Below, in pieces: positions 41,581 through 54,733 of a DNA stretch of 64,000 bases. Source of the stretch: Hyaloperonospora brassicae (lineage: Eukaryota; Oomycota; Peronosporomycetes; Peronosporales; Peronosporaceae). The notes under the pieces were generated by a model. The model worked only from the letters and a program-made list of their open reading frames with translations. It was not told the DNA's origin and made no database searches. The stretch covers positions 1 through 64,000 of the forward strand of contig CANTFL010000617.1 in the NCBI GenBank assembly GCA_947650285.1, in the 5' to 3' direction. The stretch's first letter is position 1. Each line of letters opens with the position of its first letter. The position numbers and the translations under genes were made by a program.

Positions 41581-42352
41581 TATTCAAACGCGATGGGTAT
41601 TAGGCTTGCATCAAACCTTTTTTCATTAAAGGTGGGTGCATCCAATCTTTATAATATCCATGCGGTTCTAAAAAATATTGCATTTTCCATTGCACCAGGC
41701 CAGAAAGACTTCTGCACATATCGTTTTCTGCAGTATATTCGTTGCCATATGACCCAAGCATATAAACGCATACTTGCCTGACATAAAAGATCTTGGAGCT
41801 TAATCTAATATGCTTCATGCCACGAGACATATACCCTTCTTTAAGGTCATTGTCGACAAATATCCACCCTTATCAATCAGAAAATCGTCCAAATTAAGGA
41901 TTGCTACGCCCACAATTCGATACCGAAAACGTGCAACGATCATTTCTTTCAGCCATATCCGCCTTTCTCTGTGCATATCTGATACAAGACTTCCTCATTA
42001 AATCCAAAGTCGCTGATCAGTCCCCGTCTACATGTGAGTCGTCATCTGCGTTAATTATTCCATGATGATTAGTGCTGCGGTGTATAGAGTTGCGGAAAGT
42101 TTGGCAGGTTATAATATATTTACAAAAGCATCTAAATTTGGCCTCGCAGGTTTTTGATTCCTTTTCTTGCCACCCAGCCATTTTCTTTATTATTATCAGC
42201 CATGTTATAAAAATATTGATCACAAGTATAGCCGAGTCTATCGTGTCACTGTAATATAGACGCTCGTTATAAGCAGGCTAGAAGGTTGCCTATCTGACTA
42301 AATCGACCAATTTTTTGCTGCCTGTCACCAACCCGATTAAGTCGACGTTGTT
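41581..42352. other. unresolved sequence beside N2
   Basis: No family assigned. A 76-codon minus-strand frame at 41600-41830 was not recognised. This could be the other side of the N2 target, but it does not continue element B pol as expected. Confidence 0.35.
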
Positions 42353-43273
42353 TGGTGGAGTTGTGATCGCTATTTTATATATTTTTTGCTTATTCCTAAC
42401 ACGCACTCGGACAACCGTCCAATGGAGGGGGCACTCCGATTCCGTGTTATATACTTTGCACACCTTGTGTACCTGTTGGTGAGGCGGATTGCACACTTCC
42501 AGGGGGACCTGAGTCGATGCCAATCTTCACCGTTGTTGGGATTGGTGCTGTCTCGTGGAAACCTTCACACGATAGCAAATGTACTTGTAAGGTGCTCGAT
42601 ATTCGTTACCTTGATCTTAACGAGATCGCCTTGTCTAACGTAGCTACTTGATTTGCGAGCCTTTTGACCCCATGAGTCGTCTCGCGATCTTTCACCCTTT
42701 GCTTTACGTGCTAGGAGCGCCCGATAGCAGTTGGGTTTATGTTGACGTTCATTGATCCCTGGCCAAACAATCCAGGGATATGACTTGATTAAAGTATGTA
42801 ACTTTCTTGACGTCGGGTGGCCAATGATTCAACCCGAAATAGAAAGCGACAAAGTCCTTCAAAGCACAATTAACGCTGTTTAATGTTGACCTTTCAAAAT
42901 CAAAAAGTAACAGATCGATAGGCCTATCCGTCACACGACTTACGAAGCCACGCGTCACCTTCCCAAGAGGTCGGCCCCTTGTACCTATGTGGTTTACATC
43001 AAGAGCATTTTCTATGAAACTCAAGCGTGACCTATAGCCGACTTGTGTACAACAGATCGAGATTGAGGGATCAGATCAATACCAAGGGATCGTGTACACA
43101 ACAGATCGAGATCGAGAGATAGGATCGAGACCGGAATTCGAATCAATATCGAGAGGCCCCCATTCCAGCCCAAATTCTTATAATCAGAATCTTTATCGAA
43201 GTTAACAGACGCCTTCGATCTGCTGGCTCTCACGCCCAACGCAACGATAACATCTCGTGATCACTTTACCACA
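42353..43273 (-). mobile_element. N2: 3' LTR
   Basis: This 921-bp LTR, TGTGGTAAAGTGATCACGAG...CTCCACCA on the minus strand, is the partner of 53813-54733. From about 42510 to 43273 the two copies differ at only about nine positions. From 42353 to 42510 they are strongly diverged. Confidence 0.9.
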
Positions 43274-43736
43274 ATCGTGCCCTGCACTATTAGTAGACAA
43301 GTGGTGTGGCCTTAGCTTTGCATCCTCTGCACCTTGACAGCTATCGAATCATATTTTTTAATTATACGTAGTTTGATTTGTACAGGCTGGTTTGTGCCAC
43401 ATCGTATTCCACCCATCGTGCTAATCTTAGATCAATGGTTCCGGGTCTCAACCATTAAAAATACATTAGTGGTTTTATTATTCGGATACCTCCAGCTCTG
43501 TCTGTTCAGACAATTCTACGCTTGTGTTGGTAGAGTGCAACGAAAAAATAGCAACCGCAATGGCCTCATCGGATGACTCGTTCAAGGCAATTTCAAGTTT
43601 ATCATTCACCCCTAGTTAGTCTTCGATCCATGCTATGATCGCTCCTAATACCAACAACGACGTCCTGCGGTCGCGTTTACGATATCATTTCCGCTTCCTA
43701 GCGTCCGCGTCAATCAATCGTCGGTAATTAACTTTA

Positions 43737-45786
43737 ATGGGGGTGAACAACGATTGGTTCCCTCTTCTTTCGACTACATCATCAACGAAGGATTATGGGC
43801 CGTTATGGGGACATATAGGTCGAACAAGCTTGACAGATCGCCCGGAATCTTTAAAATGGAATGATGACTTACATGAGCTGTGCACCTCCGAGTCTCCGTT
43901 TGTGACTTTTGATTTAGTCAAGAATGCTACCCTGCGCAGGAGACTCAAAAATGAGTCGCAACGGGCTACAAAGTTTCGCGAGGAGCTGACCAAATTTTCC
44001 AGCCGAGATCCAAAAGCAAGCCGCCTATATCAAAAACCTGAAACAAAAATTTTCGAAATCAGTCCAAAAAAACAATGTTTTATAAGAGAAAATGACTACG
44101 AGATTGCCGGGACCCTCAAGCAGATGTACGAGGCCGTAGACCGCTTGTTGGTCTAGCGTGATGCGCTTTTAGATCGACTAAACCGAGTGTATGACGCATC
44201 ATCGCAATACAAGAAATTGCACTCCAGATCTCAAGACAAGCTCCGTTGCAGTGTCGAGCGCGTTTAGAAACTGTAAGTCGATTTGCTTCGGGTAAAGGCA
44301 AACGTTGCTGATCAATATTCAGAATGTGCGCGGTAAAGATGCGTGTTGCTCGATCTCGACTACGTGCTCAATCAACTGCGCTTTGAGTCGTCAAACCTGA
44401 CCGCTGAATAGAAATGCGCTGGTTAAGATCATCGGACGTTGCAAGATCGTATGACGTCGTTAGTGAATGGTGATCTCTTACGAATCTCGACCCCAGTGGC
44501 GCCAATTGATCCTATCTACGGGGTTCCATGATTCATTTCGATCCCGCGTTGCCAAGCCTCAAACGTCTGCGTGGAGTAGTAACTTTACGGGCACAGCCCG
44601 TCCCCAATAGAGTCACTCGATCTTCGATCTCTACTCCACCATACATATTTTTTGGTGTTTCGGAGAGATCGTGATATCCCAAGACCCGCCCCGATCTCGC
44701 GACCGCTCGTTTTGCCCCCAAGCCTGGAAAGTTCTGACTACGTCGAATTTCTTCGCCTGCGGCTGAGGATGAGAAAAACACTGAGGTTGAAGACGCGACT
44801 CGTGTGGCGCTTCTGGCTCGCGATCTTTTTCTCTTCTTCAGCTATCCGGCGTCCGATCTCAAAATATAGCCGGACCAGTTATCGACTCGATCGTCTGAGA
44901 TTCTTCTGGTAAGCCAGAGGCGGCTGCGGCGATAAATTTACCTGGCGGGGGTTCGATTGATTCCGAGGCAGCGATCAGCATCACTGACAGCCCACGTGCA
45001 TCCGTCAACCAGTTGTTGACGCAGTCCGAATATGGGCTTCTAAATTGGGTTAAGAGCGATTAGACTAAATAAATCCCGGGATACCGGGATCGCGCGACTT
45101 GATCTCTTGCTTTCCGCATGTATTAGTCGGCACGAAGGATCATCCGGGTGAGCGTTGTCGAGTTGAATGCTGTTTCATTCTTTTAACACTTGGTCAAGTC
45201 GAAACGGCGTCCGTTTCCGACGATGAAGGCAAGCAACATTTCACACGTCCCAGCTAAATAGGACCCTGGCCTGGTGCAGATGCTCCTATCGATACGCTGT
45301 ATGCCTCGACACCTTGATGGGGTGCCTATCTCCAGGTCGCTTCGATCTCCTTTCGTCCTGTTGGGTAGTTTGATCTTTTGGCTTCCTGTACCGACTATAT
45401 GACGATCGGAGTTCTCAATACTAATGGCAAACGAACGATGCGATCTTCTTATCCCGAGATCATGACTTGTATATTTAATCTTGCTGAATTCCGCCAGCAG
45501 AGGAAACAGAGACGATTACACCCTAAAGCACGGTGGAAGTCGGTCCTTCGAGTAATTCTCAAAGGTATGATTGCGGGCTACTGCGATCTGGATATTCTGC
45601 TTGATCTCTAGTTCTTGCATTTTCCCCGCCTTGAAAGACGTGCTTTCGTGGTATCCAATGTTCAACAGTCAAACTCGAGCCGTCCTGATTTGTCTACTAC
45701 TCTGTCCCAGCTGGAGGCAGATGAGCCATGAATTCCCATATCGTTATTTGCCTTTGATCCACCCCAAATTCTTCATGTTAGGGTAG
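43737..45786 (+). pseudogene. N2: antisense coiled-coil gene
   Basis: This gene is opposite to N2 gag-pol, as in N1. The frame at 43737-44156 (139 codons) includes LVKNATLRRRLKNESQRATK and REELTKFSSRDPKASRLYQK, then KQMYEAVDRLLV, and continues after a stop with RDALLDRLNRVYDASSQYKK. Further along, 45378-45611 ends FRQQRKQRR....RWKSVLRVILKGMIAG..DLDILLD, matching the N1 block at 21746-21880 without gaps (23 of 40 residues identical). Many stops lie between the blocks. The function is unknown. Confidence 0.6.
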
Positions 45787-46079
45787 CCCGGTAATTTCTT
45801 TCCTGTGTAATGAATATGTTGATTAATTTAGTTTCCATATGTATAAATAATATCACCTCGTTCCCTTATCTAGTGCCCTTGTTTAGGTTATTGTTGTTTC
45901 TATCTCATAGGCTTTTCAGCCGCGATCGGGTATTCGCGATAGACGGTCGCCACTCACATCACACATAGCGCATCGACATTCTCATACCCCCCTTGTACGT
46001 CGAACGTTCCATTCCTTTAGCTGTTGATCTCTGCTTCTTCAGATTGCATCACTTAAAAACGATTTCGATCGCTAGATCT

Positions 46080-47653
46080 TGATGAAATTGTATAAGCACC
46101 GCTTTGCAGTTCAGATCGGCTTCGTCAATTTTGATAGGATCGTCGTGGTCCTTCCACCGCACCAATTACTGTTTTTGTATCCGACCATAAGGAGTCTAAA
46201 GTCTTGATCGCACATCAAAAATCTCCTTCACTTCTTATACATCAGCATCCAACTCGATCTTTCAACTATCCTCCGGCAATATAGATTCATCAAGATCGAC
46301 GCGATTCCCGTTTTCGACTATTAGTCCACCATTCGACCGATCTAGGAATGTCACCACTAATCATAATTTGGAGACGTGCACGACCAAAAACAATCTATAT
46401 AGCTTTTCTCCAACCCCTGATCGAACCGCTTGGACTCCGCAGAGTTACGCCTTTCAAAATGGTTCGTGTTACATGTATGCAAGCTTGCGGACGTATTCAT
46501 CCTTGACTTAATCCAAAAAGAGCCACATTTACGTCCCACACTTTATATAATGCGGATCTTTATCTGCATTTTGTTGATCTGCTGGACCTCGAATCGCAAT
46601 CTTAAGCCGATCATTCACCATCAATCTAGTTTCGTTTTTACTGAAGCTGAATATTCTATCAACGTCAATGTGGTTTTAATCCTGTGTCTTTATGCTTCCC
46701 AGTGGTAGAGTTGCCTCCAAAGTGGACCGCGATCCCAGCCGTGAATCAGGCGGAGCGGAGTACCTCCGCGAACACAATCTTGTGTTATATTAATCGCAAA
46801 TGTCAAACTCTTGCGTGCTCACCCCAATAATTTTGAATTACATCAGCGAAATACATCTTGATGAATCAAGTCAGCGTCTGTACCATGAGTTCTTCTGTGC
46901 CATTCGCTTGAAGGTATTAAGCCATATTAGCAGATGCTTCTGTCCTGAGATCTTGTTCAATGCCCGGAAGAAATTTAAAATGAATTATATTTCCGATCAT
47001 GTCGTACCACTTCACATGCTTTAAACCTCCTAAACGCGCACCCCTCATATCCCTATGCAATTGTCTACGTTTTCCTCGCTGCACTTACTATAGCCACCAC
47101 ATACTTCTATGATGAGTCCACCGATAAACAGTAACTTTGTGTTTGTTTTGAACAACTTGGGAAGAGAGAGTGTGTGATTCATTGAACCATCTGATATGGG
47201 TATGTTGTTTGCACGTTGGTCGGTAATTTCCCACGGATAGACGGTTAGCCTTTATCAATAGTACAATCTCCACACTCAGCCACATACTGCTATACCCCCC
47301 GACATAACCCTCTTTGATGGAAATAAAATCGGATCCGCTAATACATTCTTCCGATCCCTTCGTGACCGCATTCCAAACTTGAGTGGTTTTGATGCAAAAC
47401 GGCTCGCTGCAACAACTCAGTCACCACGAGGTAGATCATCTCCGACGATCTTCGAATAACCCAGACGATCGAAGACAGAAAAAAGCAGCGATCTTTCGTT
47501 TGCCTTATATTCTGGAGGAATCAAAGAATACATTTTTGCATCTTCTTCATCCATCTGGGTCACATTATTAGTAAGACTCTTCTTCACGTGAGCGATCCAA
47601 CTTTCCCTCTCTTGGGCCTGATTAATCCGCTCGATCCGAATCTTTTGCACCAC
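46080..47653 (-). pseudogene. N2: integrase and chromodomain, heavily decayed
   Basis: At 47417-47653 the frame reads RIERINQAQERESWIAHVKK, the N-terminal extension of integrase in this family. At 47088-47285 pieces of the zinc-binding region occur in mixed frames. Nucleotide blocks at 46080-46300 align with the chromodomain region of N1 (CAGTTCAGATCGGCTTCGTC against CAGTTCAAGTCAGCTTCGTC). No long frame survives. Confidence 0.7.
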
Positions 47654-48099
47654 CTACTCGTGTATCACCTCGGACCGCCTGCGTCTTTGCAACGCGGATA
47701 GAGTGATCACAGCCATATTAACCAATTAATCTTGTATTTCTGGTACTATCAATTTATTGAATCGTTTTTATCATATTTAGTATTGTATCTCTGGATCAGA
47801 GGTGACGATAATATCCGTCTCCTGTTGCAAAGCTTCATTTGCCTATTAATCTGCACTGTGGTTTCATTCCCGCCTAATATGTAGAAAGTCTTGATTTGGC
47901 CATGACTGGAGCATTTGCTTTGCATTTTGTCAAAATAACTGTAGCCTTGGCACCTTGGCACCTTGAACTCAACCTCACCCCGCTTCAGGCTAATCATTAA
48001 GTTGGAACTGCCGCATATGATGATCCTTCCTCTGGTTTGTTAATCCAATATATCGAATCCAAGACACTAACAAATGAAATGCGACATCCAGCTGCTTTC

Positions 48100-49961
48100 A
48101 CTGTTTAATCCATCGCATATTTTGATGCAGCTTCCACAACAATCCATCACGGAAGCTTCTATACGATCGCGCTGTACGCCCCGCACTTCCTTTTAAATTG
48201 AACTGATCCGTCGAAACTGATCCCTGAAAGTTTCTTACCTTCTTCCACCGTATGCGGTGACATTGACATAGGAAGTCTCGGTTTTCTCCTTAAAGCGATA
48301 GCGATTAGCATCTCGTCCGCCTAGCATCGAGGATTTATACCGGCTGCAAGATTACCGAACATCCATATTCTCCTCTCTCACATATACTGACTTCCAAAGT
48401 CGAAACCGACAACAAAGCGGGCCATCTCTCCGGCCTTATATTATGACCTAAAGATTGTACAAACCAATCATGGTCAAAATTTCCAGTAACGACTTTGATA
48501 TACCGAGGTATCAATATATTGTAGCACACATCAAGAATGAAAGCAGGGCTAACACCTCTTTTTCCACCATGCCATTCTTAATCTCATTAGTCTTCAGCGT
48601 GCCGCTCACATTTTTCATCTCCAGCATGCACCATCGTATTCCTGCAAAAGTGACGCCGATCCCGCCCACTTGCTTGAATACACTACAATTACCGGGATTC
48701 GATCTGAAATAAAAGTGTTTGAAGATTAAAGCGATTGCGACCTTGGCGTTAAACATGGTCACTGCAGTCGCAGCCTTCTTCCAACGGGCTCCTTCTTTTG
48801 AATGGCGCTCTTTACGTTCCTTCATGGTTTATCGAGGTCCTCTTTCATCGGCTGTGTGCTTGTTGCATCACTGATGTCTATGTGGCCGATCTTGAAGAAG
48901 TATGTCACTCCCAACTCGGATAGCACTGATGCGTACATCGCAAAATTCTTGATGAATTTGCTACAATAATTTAAACTGCCCAAGAATGACTGCAAAGAAC
49001 GCAACGACGCAGAAAAATAAAGATTTCGATTATTACGAGATCTTTAGGGTGAGCTTTTAACCCAGCTTCTGATACCTGGTGACTAAGTTTATCTACTTTC
49101 GGCCAGTCCCATGTAACGTTTGGACAGGCTGATTGATAAATTCCATCTATCGCACACCGATATCAATCGTTACACCTTGTCATAAACTAGGCTCAATTTA
49201 TCGCACGGATCAGATTGTCGTCAATGTAAGATTATCTGCCTAGCACTGACGGCGATCGATATGTCACTGGTTGTCCTCCCGTAAACACGTCTGTCAACTG
49301 GGGCTGACCCGTTGCAATGAATTTCATCTCCTCGCCGGTCTTGAGTATCCGTACAAAGCGTTGTAAATTAATCGCTGGTAAATCTGTAGAGTGTTTTTTA
49401 ATCCAATCGGCACCCTTTATCACTCAAAAAGACCGAAAGAAGTCATGAACGCATATAATATCCCAGTCCGTTCGGTCATTTACACCAGTCATATTCCAAT
49501 ATTTATATCCAAGAAAGAGTACCACAGTTTCTTGTCCATATCTTGCAGCTGATCTCTGATAAGGGGCATGAGGAAAACCGTCAGCCGTGTTAGATGATTA
49601 ACCTGCCTAACATCAATATATAACCCGATGTCCTCGCCGTTTTTCTTGGATATCATGAATATTGGCGATGTCCGTGGCAATATCGAAGATCAAAAATCCT
49701 TACCGTTAAAAACGCACTTTTAAGGTTTGCCAATTCATCTTGGAAGTTGGGTGCAACCGTCCGTACACGCTGTGCAATCAAATTCTCGCCACCGACATCG
49801 ATCTTGCATACCACACAGCGCGGCATGGAGATAAGAATTATCTTATTCAACCACAAATTATTGCTCTTCCGCATCAACTGTTGCAACCTCTCTTGATCTT
49901 CGATTATTATAACATTAGGATATCCAATTTGGACATCATCAATGGTCATCTCTGTCGACAA
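48100..49961 (-). pseudogene. N2: RT and RNase H, heavily decayed
   Basis: RT N-terminus at 49653-49961 (IDVGGENLIAQRVRTVAPNF) is followed at 49489-49680 by DIGLYIDVRQVNHLTRLTVF and DKKLWYSFLDINIGI (first catalytic Asp region). The thumb is at 48822-49004 (MRSLQSFLGSLNYCSKFIKN). At 48511-48825 comes the RNase H start (GMVEKEVLALLSFL). Order and motifs match N1. Confidence 0.85.
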
Positions 49962-50727
49962 AGTTTACACCTCTGGTTGACCACCAGGAATTGCTCAACA
50001 TCTTCAACATATAACTCGGCTCATCTATAATAATACACCGGTGGAGATTGTGGATCTTCTTCCTTCGCGCCACCGCCGTCTGAAACTATACGTGCTCCTT
50101 AAGCTAGTCGATCTTGGCGTATCTGGCCGTTCACGATCTTGCATCTCACTATCTTCCGCTTCGAACTCGTCTGATTAATGAATGGTCGGTCTTTGTAACG
50201 AATAAGCCGTTCTACTTTTGACCCCCTCGCCTAATCATCCTGGGGTCTTACACACATATGTGATCGCACATATCTATTTCGTCGATCTCCATTCTCTGTC
50301 GTCGCTCGCAGCTCGACCTAGATTGCGCCTCGATCCCTCCTGGGTCTTCGGCGTCCTCTGCCTCTTTCTATGATCGATATAAATCTGGCGTAATTCTTGT
50401 GTATAACGGATGGTCTACGAGTGGTCTTGCGTATTTTCTATCTCTTCTGCCTCCAGCTCTACCGTAGCTTCATATGCTAACATCTGTCATTCGTTATATC
50501 GTCTCGATCCAACCGACGCTTATGCTGGAGATCGAGGTTTCATGTTCTCTCTCATTCGTAAGGGCAACGGGGCGCCATGATTAAGCACCATATTGTGTAT
50601 CTGTGTTTGTAACCTGCAAAAATATATTTATGCCCGGTCCGGCCGTCACCGTAAGCACCAAAGCCACATGTAGCCTCACCCAAACTTAAGAGTTCGGGGG
50701 ATTGATCTTGATCCTAACTTCGGTCGA

Positions 50728-51221
50728 CTATCCGGATGAGAAATTTAAATGCCGATCGTAATGTTTTATCACCAGTGATTTCAATCTGTACGAGTGTCTC
50801 CGTCCTGCCAATCTAATTTGGACTTCCCTTGGCAGGTAGAGTGTCTCATGGGCTAAATCCAAATTGATTCCTGCCGGAACCATAAGCCCATACCTAGTAT
50901 GGCTTCTTGCCCCGCTTGATACCCAACCCATACGTCGAAGAATCAAAACAGCAATTCATTCGATGTTACATCGATCTTGGTTCTTCCCACCTTCATGTAG
51001 GCATTTACCTCGATCCAAACTCCGTTCTGCGTCCGACTTTGATCAATTACACAATCTACCTTACGAGCAAATGTAGTGTCTATAAGTGAGATTTCTGCCC
51101 CGAAACAATCAATATGGTGGTCTATTCGTTGTTTATTTTGCCTACAGCCTTGGCTAATTTTAACCACTTTCCAGTTATATGATACTTCCAATACCGCGCG
51201 AATCCCCTCGGGCAAGATCAA
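50728..51221 (-). pseudogene. N2: protease region
   Basis: The frame at 50943-51221 reads GAEISLIDTTFARKVDCVID and VWIEVNAYMKVGRTKIDV; the next frame gives MVPAGINLDLAHETLYLPRE. This is the retropepsin region with its C-terminal end (MDFMVPAG type). It aligns with N1 at 27718-28216 and is better kept there in places. Frameshifted. Confidence 0.75.
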
Positions 51222-51479
51222 GTTTCATTGTCATAGGGGATCAAGTATATTCGTCAACTCTATTTACACCTGAGAATGGATAACAAAAGAAGTGCCACCA
51301 CGTATATTAGCGATCGAATCGATTCGATCGTTTAACTTTTGTTCTCTTTTCTGCCTTTTAACAAATGCATTACTGCAAAGCCTAGAACTCTCGGCTCATA
51401 CCAGTTTCAAAGCTGTGGAGCGTCCTAGTGTAATATCTTTTCGATAGTGGGTGAGAACATATCGCCAAACTTGCTAGGA

Positions 51480-53451
51480 ATATAGTGCTACTTGCTGATC
51501 CGATTGTGGAACTCCTACATGGGGCACTTGCCTCAGTCATGTATCTTTCCATAAGCTGCACACACGTTCAGGCACTTGTCCGATGGATGTCCTTTGCGGC
51601 CACAGATCTGGCACATCCATCGCTTCCATCACTTAAGATCGTCATGCCTTTTCGATCTGCAGTGAGTGTACGCTTTAATCATTACGAAGCTATACGCATT
51701 GACTTCCATACGCTTCTCACCCAGATCCGCACCTTGATCTCACACATTCTTCATGCGATCGAAGTTCGCGGCCACAAAAACATTCCGTGGTTCCTCTATC
51801 CTGTCCGATCCGCTGAGATGTGAAAATGGTCCAATGTCCCCGATCTGCACGAGCTGGATTCGCCGTTGATGGGGGAAAGGTGGTGTAGACTGTTATTGGA
51901 ACTTGTTTGATACTGTAGATGATATAAACTGTATGTATTCCACTCGCTGGTAAGCGCGTAACGTCTCTTCTATCTCATCTGCGTCATTTAATCCTTGGAA
52001 AGAGAATTTTCAAGATAGATCGCGGTCATGAACATTTCAAATGAAATGTTCCACATGTTTACGACGTACATCCCGCGATCCGTCTAGAATTTGTATATTT
52101 GCTCCTATTACCGCGACGTTCATAAGATAATGACATTCCAATGGCTTTCCTTTATTCGCTTCTTTGCATAGTAATAATGTCTTCCTTCCGACATACATAT
52201 GCCTATATATGGTATGAATAAATGTCTAGAAGGTTGTTTCATGAGCGAAGAGTAGATCGGCTCAGCTGGGTAAACCAGTTCGGTGCGGGGCTCGTGAAAA
52301 GATCATCGACCACTAGGCACATTTTTTTAAATATGGGGCTTGTTGGCTTAGCAATGCGGGCTTGACCTTGCTGATTTAGCTCCTAGTCCAAACTTTACCA
52401 CTATCTTTTTCGTCGAATTGCTTCAGATCCGCAATCGCAGACATCCGAATCCTTGGGACGCTAAGTTCATCATCCGGTGCTCTTACCGTATCTGCTGATC
52501 GTGTCCGTCTGAGATAGTCTTGCTCGATGTCTTCTGGGTATCCTCCTTCAGGGTAATATGTTTCCGATCTGTATTGACGCAATCTGACCGATTCCATCTC
52601 GACATCCGTAATACATATATTCTGATTACTCAAACGTTTTACAGTCTGACTTAAATATACTTCTTGGCGAGCTTGTTAACGTCGCTCTTGATAATAAGGC
52701 ATCATGGCAGCTTTAGCATACGTCTGTAATGGTCCTGGGATCTTTGGGCTTACATCTTCTCCGGTGCATGCAGCTGCCGAGCGCGACTCATTCTTTGTCC
52801 TCACAACGCGATTTTGTAGACGATTTGCCCCATTTGGCGCCATGTGCCATCAGATGAATACCGATCAATTCATATAATTTGATCTCTGAATTGGCGTATC
52901 CATACTGCGATGGCCCAGTATGATTGCCTCTTGGGTCATCTGCGACCTCCAGAAAATATTAATATTTGCGCTCGTAGTCGTCTCTCAACAATCTGTATGG
53001 GGTAAATGCGTTCGCGTGAAGCGCTTGATCTTCGGATTTATATTCATCCTTTAACGGAAGCATCTCTTCATATCGTAATCTATACGCCTTAATCACGTAA
53101 TCTTGTATTTAAATCAGTAACTTCTTCGCGTCCAAACCCACCATGACAAATCCCGCACCCGTCACAGTTAATGATTCCGTTAATCGTAAACAGCGTCTAT
53201 GATGTTGTCGATGGTTCTATGATCGGGCCTCACATCTTTTCGATCAGCCTGGGCTTGAATATGTGTAGCACCGGGTTGCTTTTCAGCAACTTCTTTAGAA
53301 GCTTGCTATAGTACTCCTCCGTCAAAATGTCCAACTGCCACCCTTCCATTGTCTCCTCTTCTTGCACAATGTTGGCCGATCGATGTTCGACTTTTATTGG
53401 CGCGATCACGTTGCTCGAGCTCCTACGCTGCTTACTTTGTCCATGACACAT
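51480..53451 (-). pseudogene. N2: gag with one intact zinc knuckle
   Basis: The minus strand at 51572-51613 encodes CQICGRKGHPSDKC, a complete C-x2-C-x4-H-x4-C knuckle, unlike the degenerate ones of N1. At 52376-52633 the frame reads YPEGGYPEDIEQDYLRRTRS and IRMSAIADLKQFDEKDSG, the start of the capsid region (ELKEFNG in N1). At 53230-53451 the N-terminal part ends LLKSNPVLHIFKPRL. Stops separate all blocks. Confidence 0.8.
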
Positions 53452-53812
53452 TGGCCTCTTTCTTCTTTGGAATTACAAGAGTGGTTTTAGATGATTTTTG
53501 TTCGGTTTTGACGAAAAATTTTATACCTTGCGAATAATGCTTTACAGCACGATCCTCTTTCTTTATCAAAGAGACTTCAAGATAATGTCGAGGTAAAAAT
53601 TCCAGATCGAGCGAGCAATCTTTTTTTACTTTTTTGGTATCGAGCTCTCAAAAGACTTTTGTACTTCGGGGTTTGGTTCATTTCGCGCATCTTCGGCGAT
53701 CCCTCTGCCTCGGACGCTTCAATCCCATATTCAGTCTTGAACTTACTTTCTCTTTAAGAGACGCACGGTACAAATACCAAGTCAACAGAAGATATGGTCA
53801 CACGCATCATTG

Positions 53813-54733
53813 TGCACGAGTAGTGATTGCTATTTCAAATAGCCGATTCTAATTCTCCACTTTCACTAAAACGACCGACTAATAGAGGGGGTACCCCTAT
53901 TCCGTTTAATATGCTTTGCTCACCTTGTGTACATGACGGTGAGGCGGATTGCATACTTCCAGGGGGACCCAAGTCGATGCCAATCTTCACCGTTGTTGGG
54001 ATTGGTGCTGTCTCATGGACCCTTCACACGATAGCGAATGTACTTGTAAGGTGCTCGATATTCGTTACCTTGATCTTAACGAGATCGCCTTGTCTAACGT
54101 AGCTACTTGATTTGCGAGCCTTTTGACCCCATGAGTCGTCTCGCGATCTTTTACCCTTTGCTTTACGTGCTAGGAGCGCCCGATAGCAGTTGGGTTTATG
54201 TTGACGTTCATTGATCCCTGGCCAAACAATCCAGGGATATGACTTGATTAAAGTATGTAACTTTCTTGACGTCGGGTGGCCAATGATTCAACCCGAAATA
54301 GAAAGCGACAAAGTCCTTCAAAGCACAATTAACGCTGTTTAATGTTGACCTTTCAAAATCAAAAAAGTAACAGATCGATAGGCCTATCCGTCACACGACT
54401 TACGAAGCCACGCGTCACCTTCCCAAGAGGTCGGCCCCTTGTACCTATGTGGTTTACATCAAGAGCATTTTCTATGAAACTCAAGCGTGACCTATAGCCG
54501 ACTTGTGTACAACAGATCGAGATTGAAGGATCAGATCAATACCAAGGGATCGTGTACACAACAGATCGAGATCGAGAGATAGGATCGAGACCGGAATTCG
54601 AATCAATATCGAGAGGCCCCCATTCCAGCCCAAATTCTTATAATCAGAATCTTTATCGAAGTTAACAGACGCCTTCGATCTGCTGGCTCTCACGCCCAAC
54701 GCAACGATAACATCTCGTGATCACTTTACCACA
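53813..54733 (-). mobile_element. N2: 5' LTR
   Basis: This 921-bp LTR is the partner of 42353-43273. Below 53813 the minus strand reads TGATGCGTGTGACCATATC, which aligns with the N1 primer-binding site region, so this is the upstream LTR. Its last ~160 bp (53813-53970) differ strongly from the partner. Confidence 0.9.

Noticed and set aside
41600..41830. Copia RT fragment on the minus strand
   Set aside because: Only a vague resemblance (SLSGL.Q..) without catalytic motifs.
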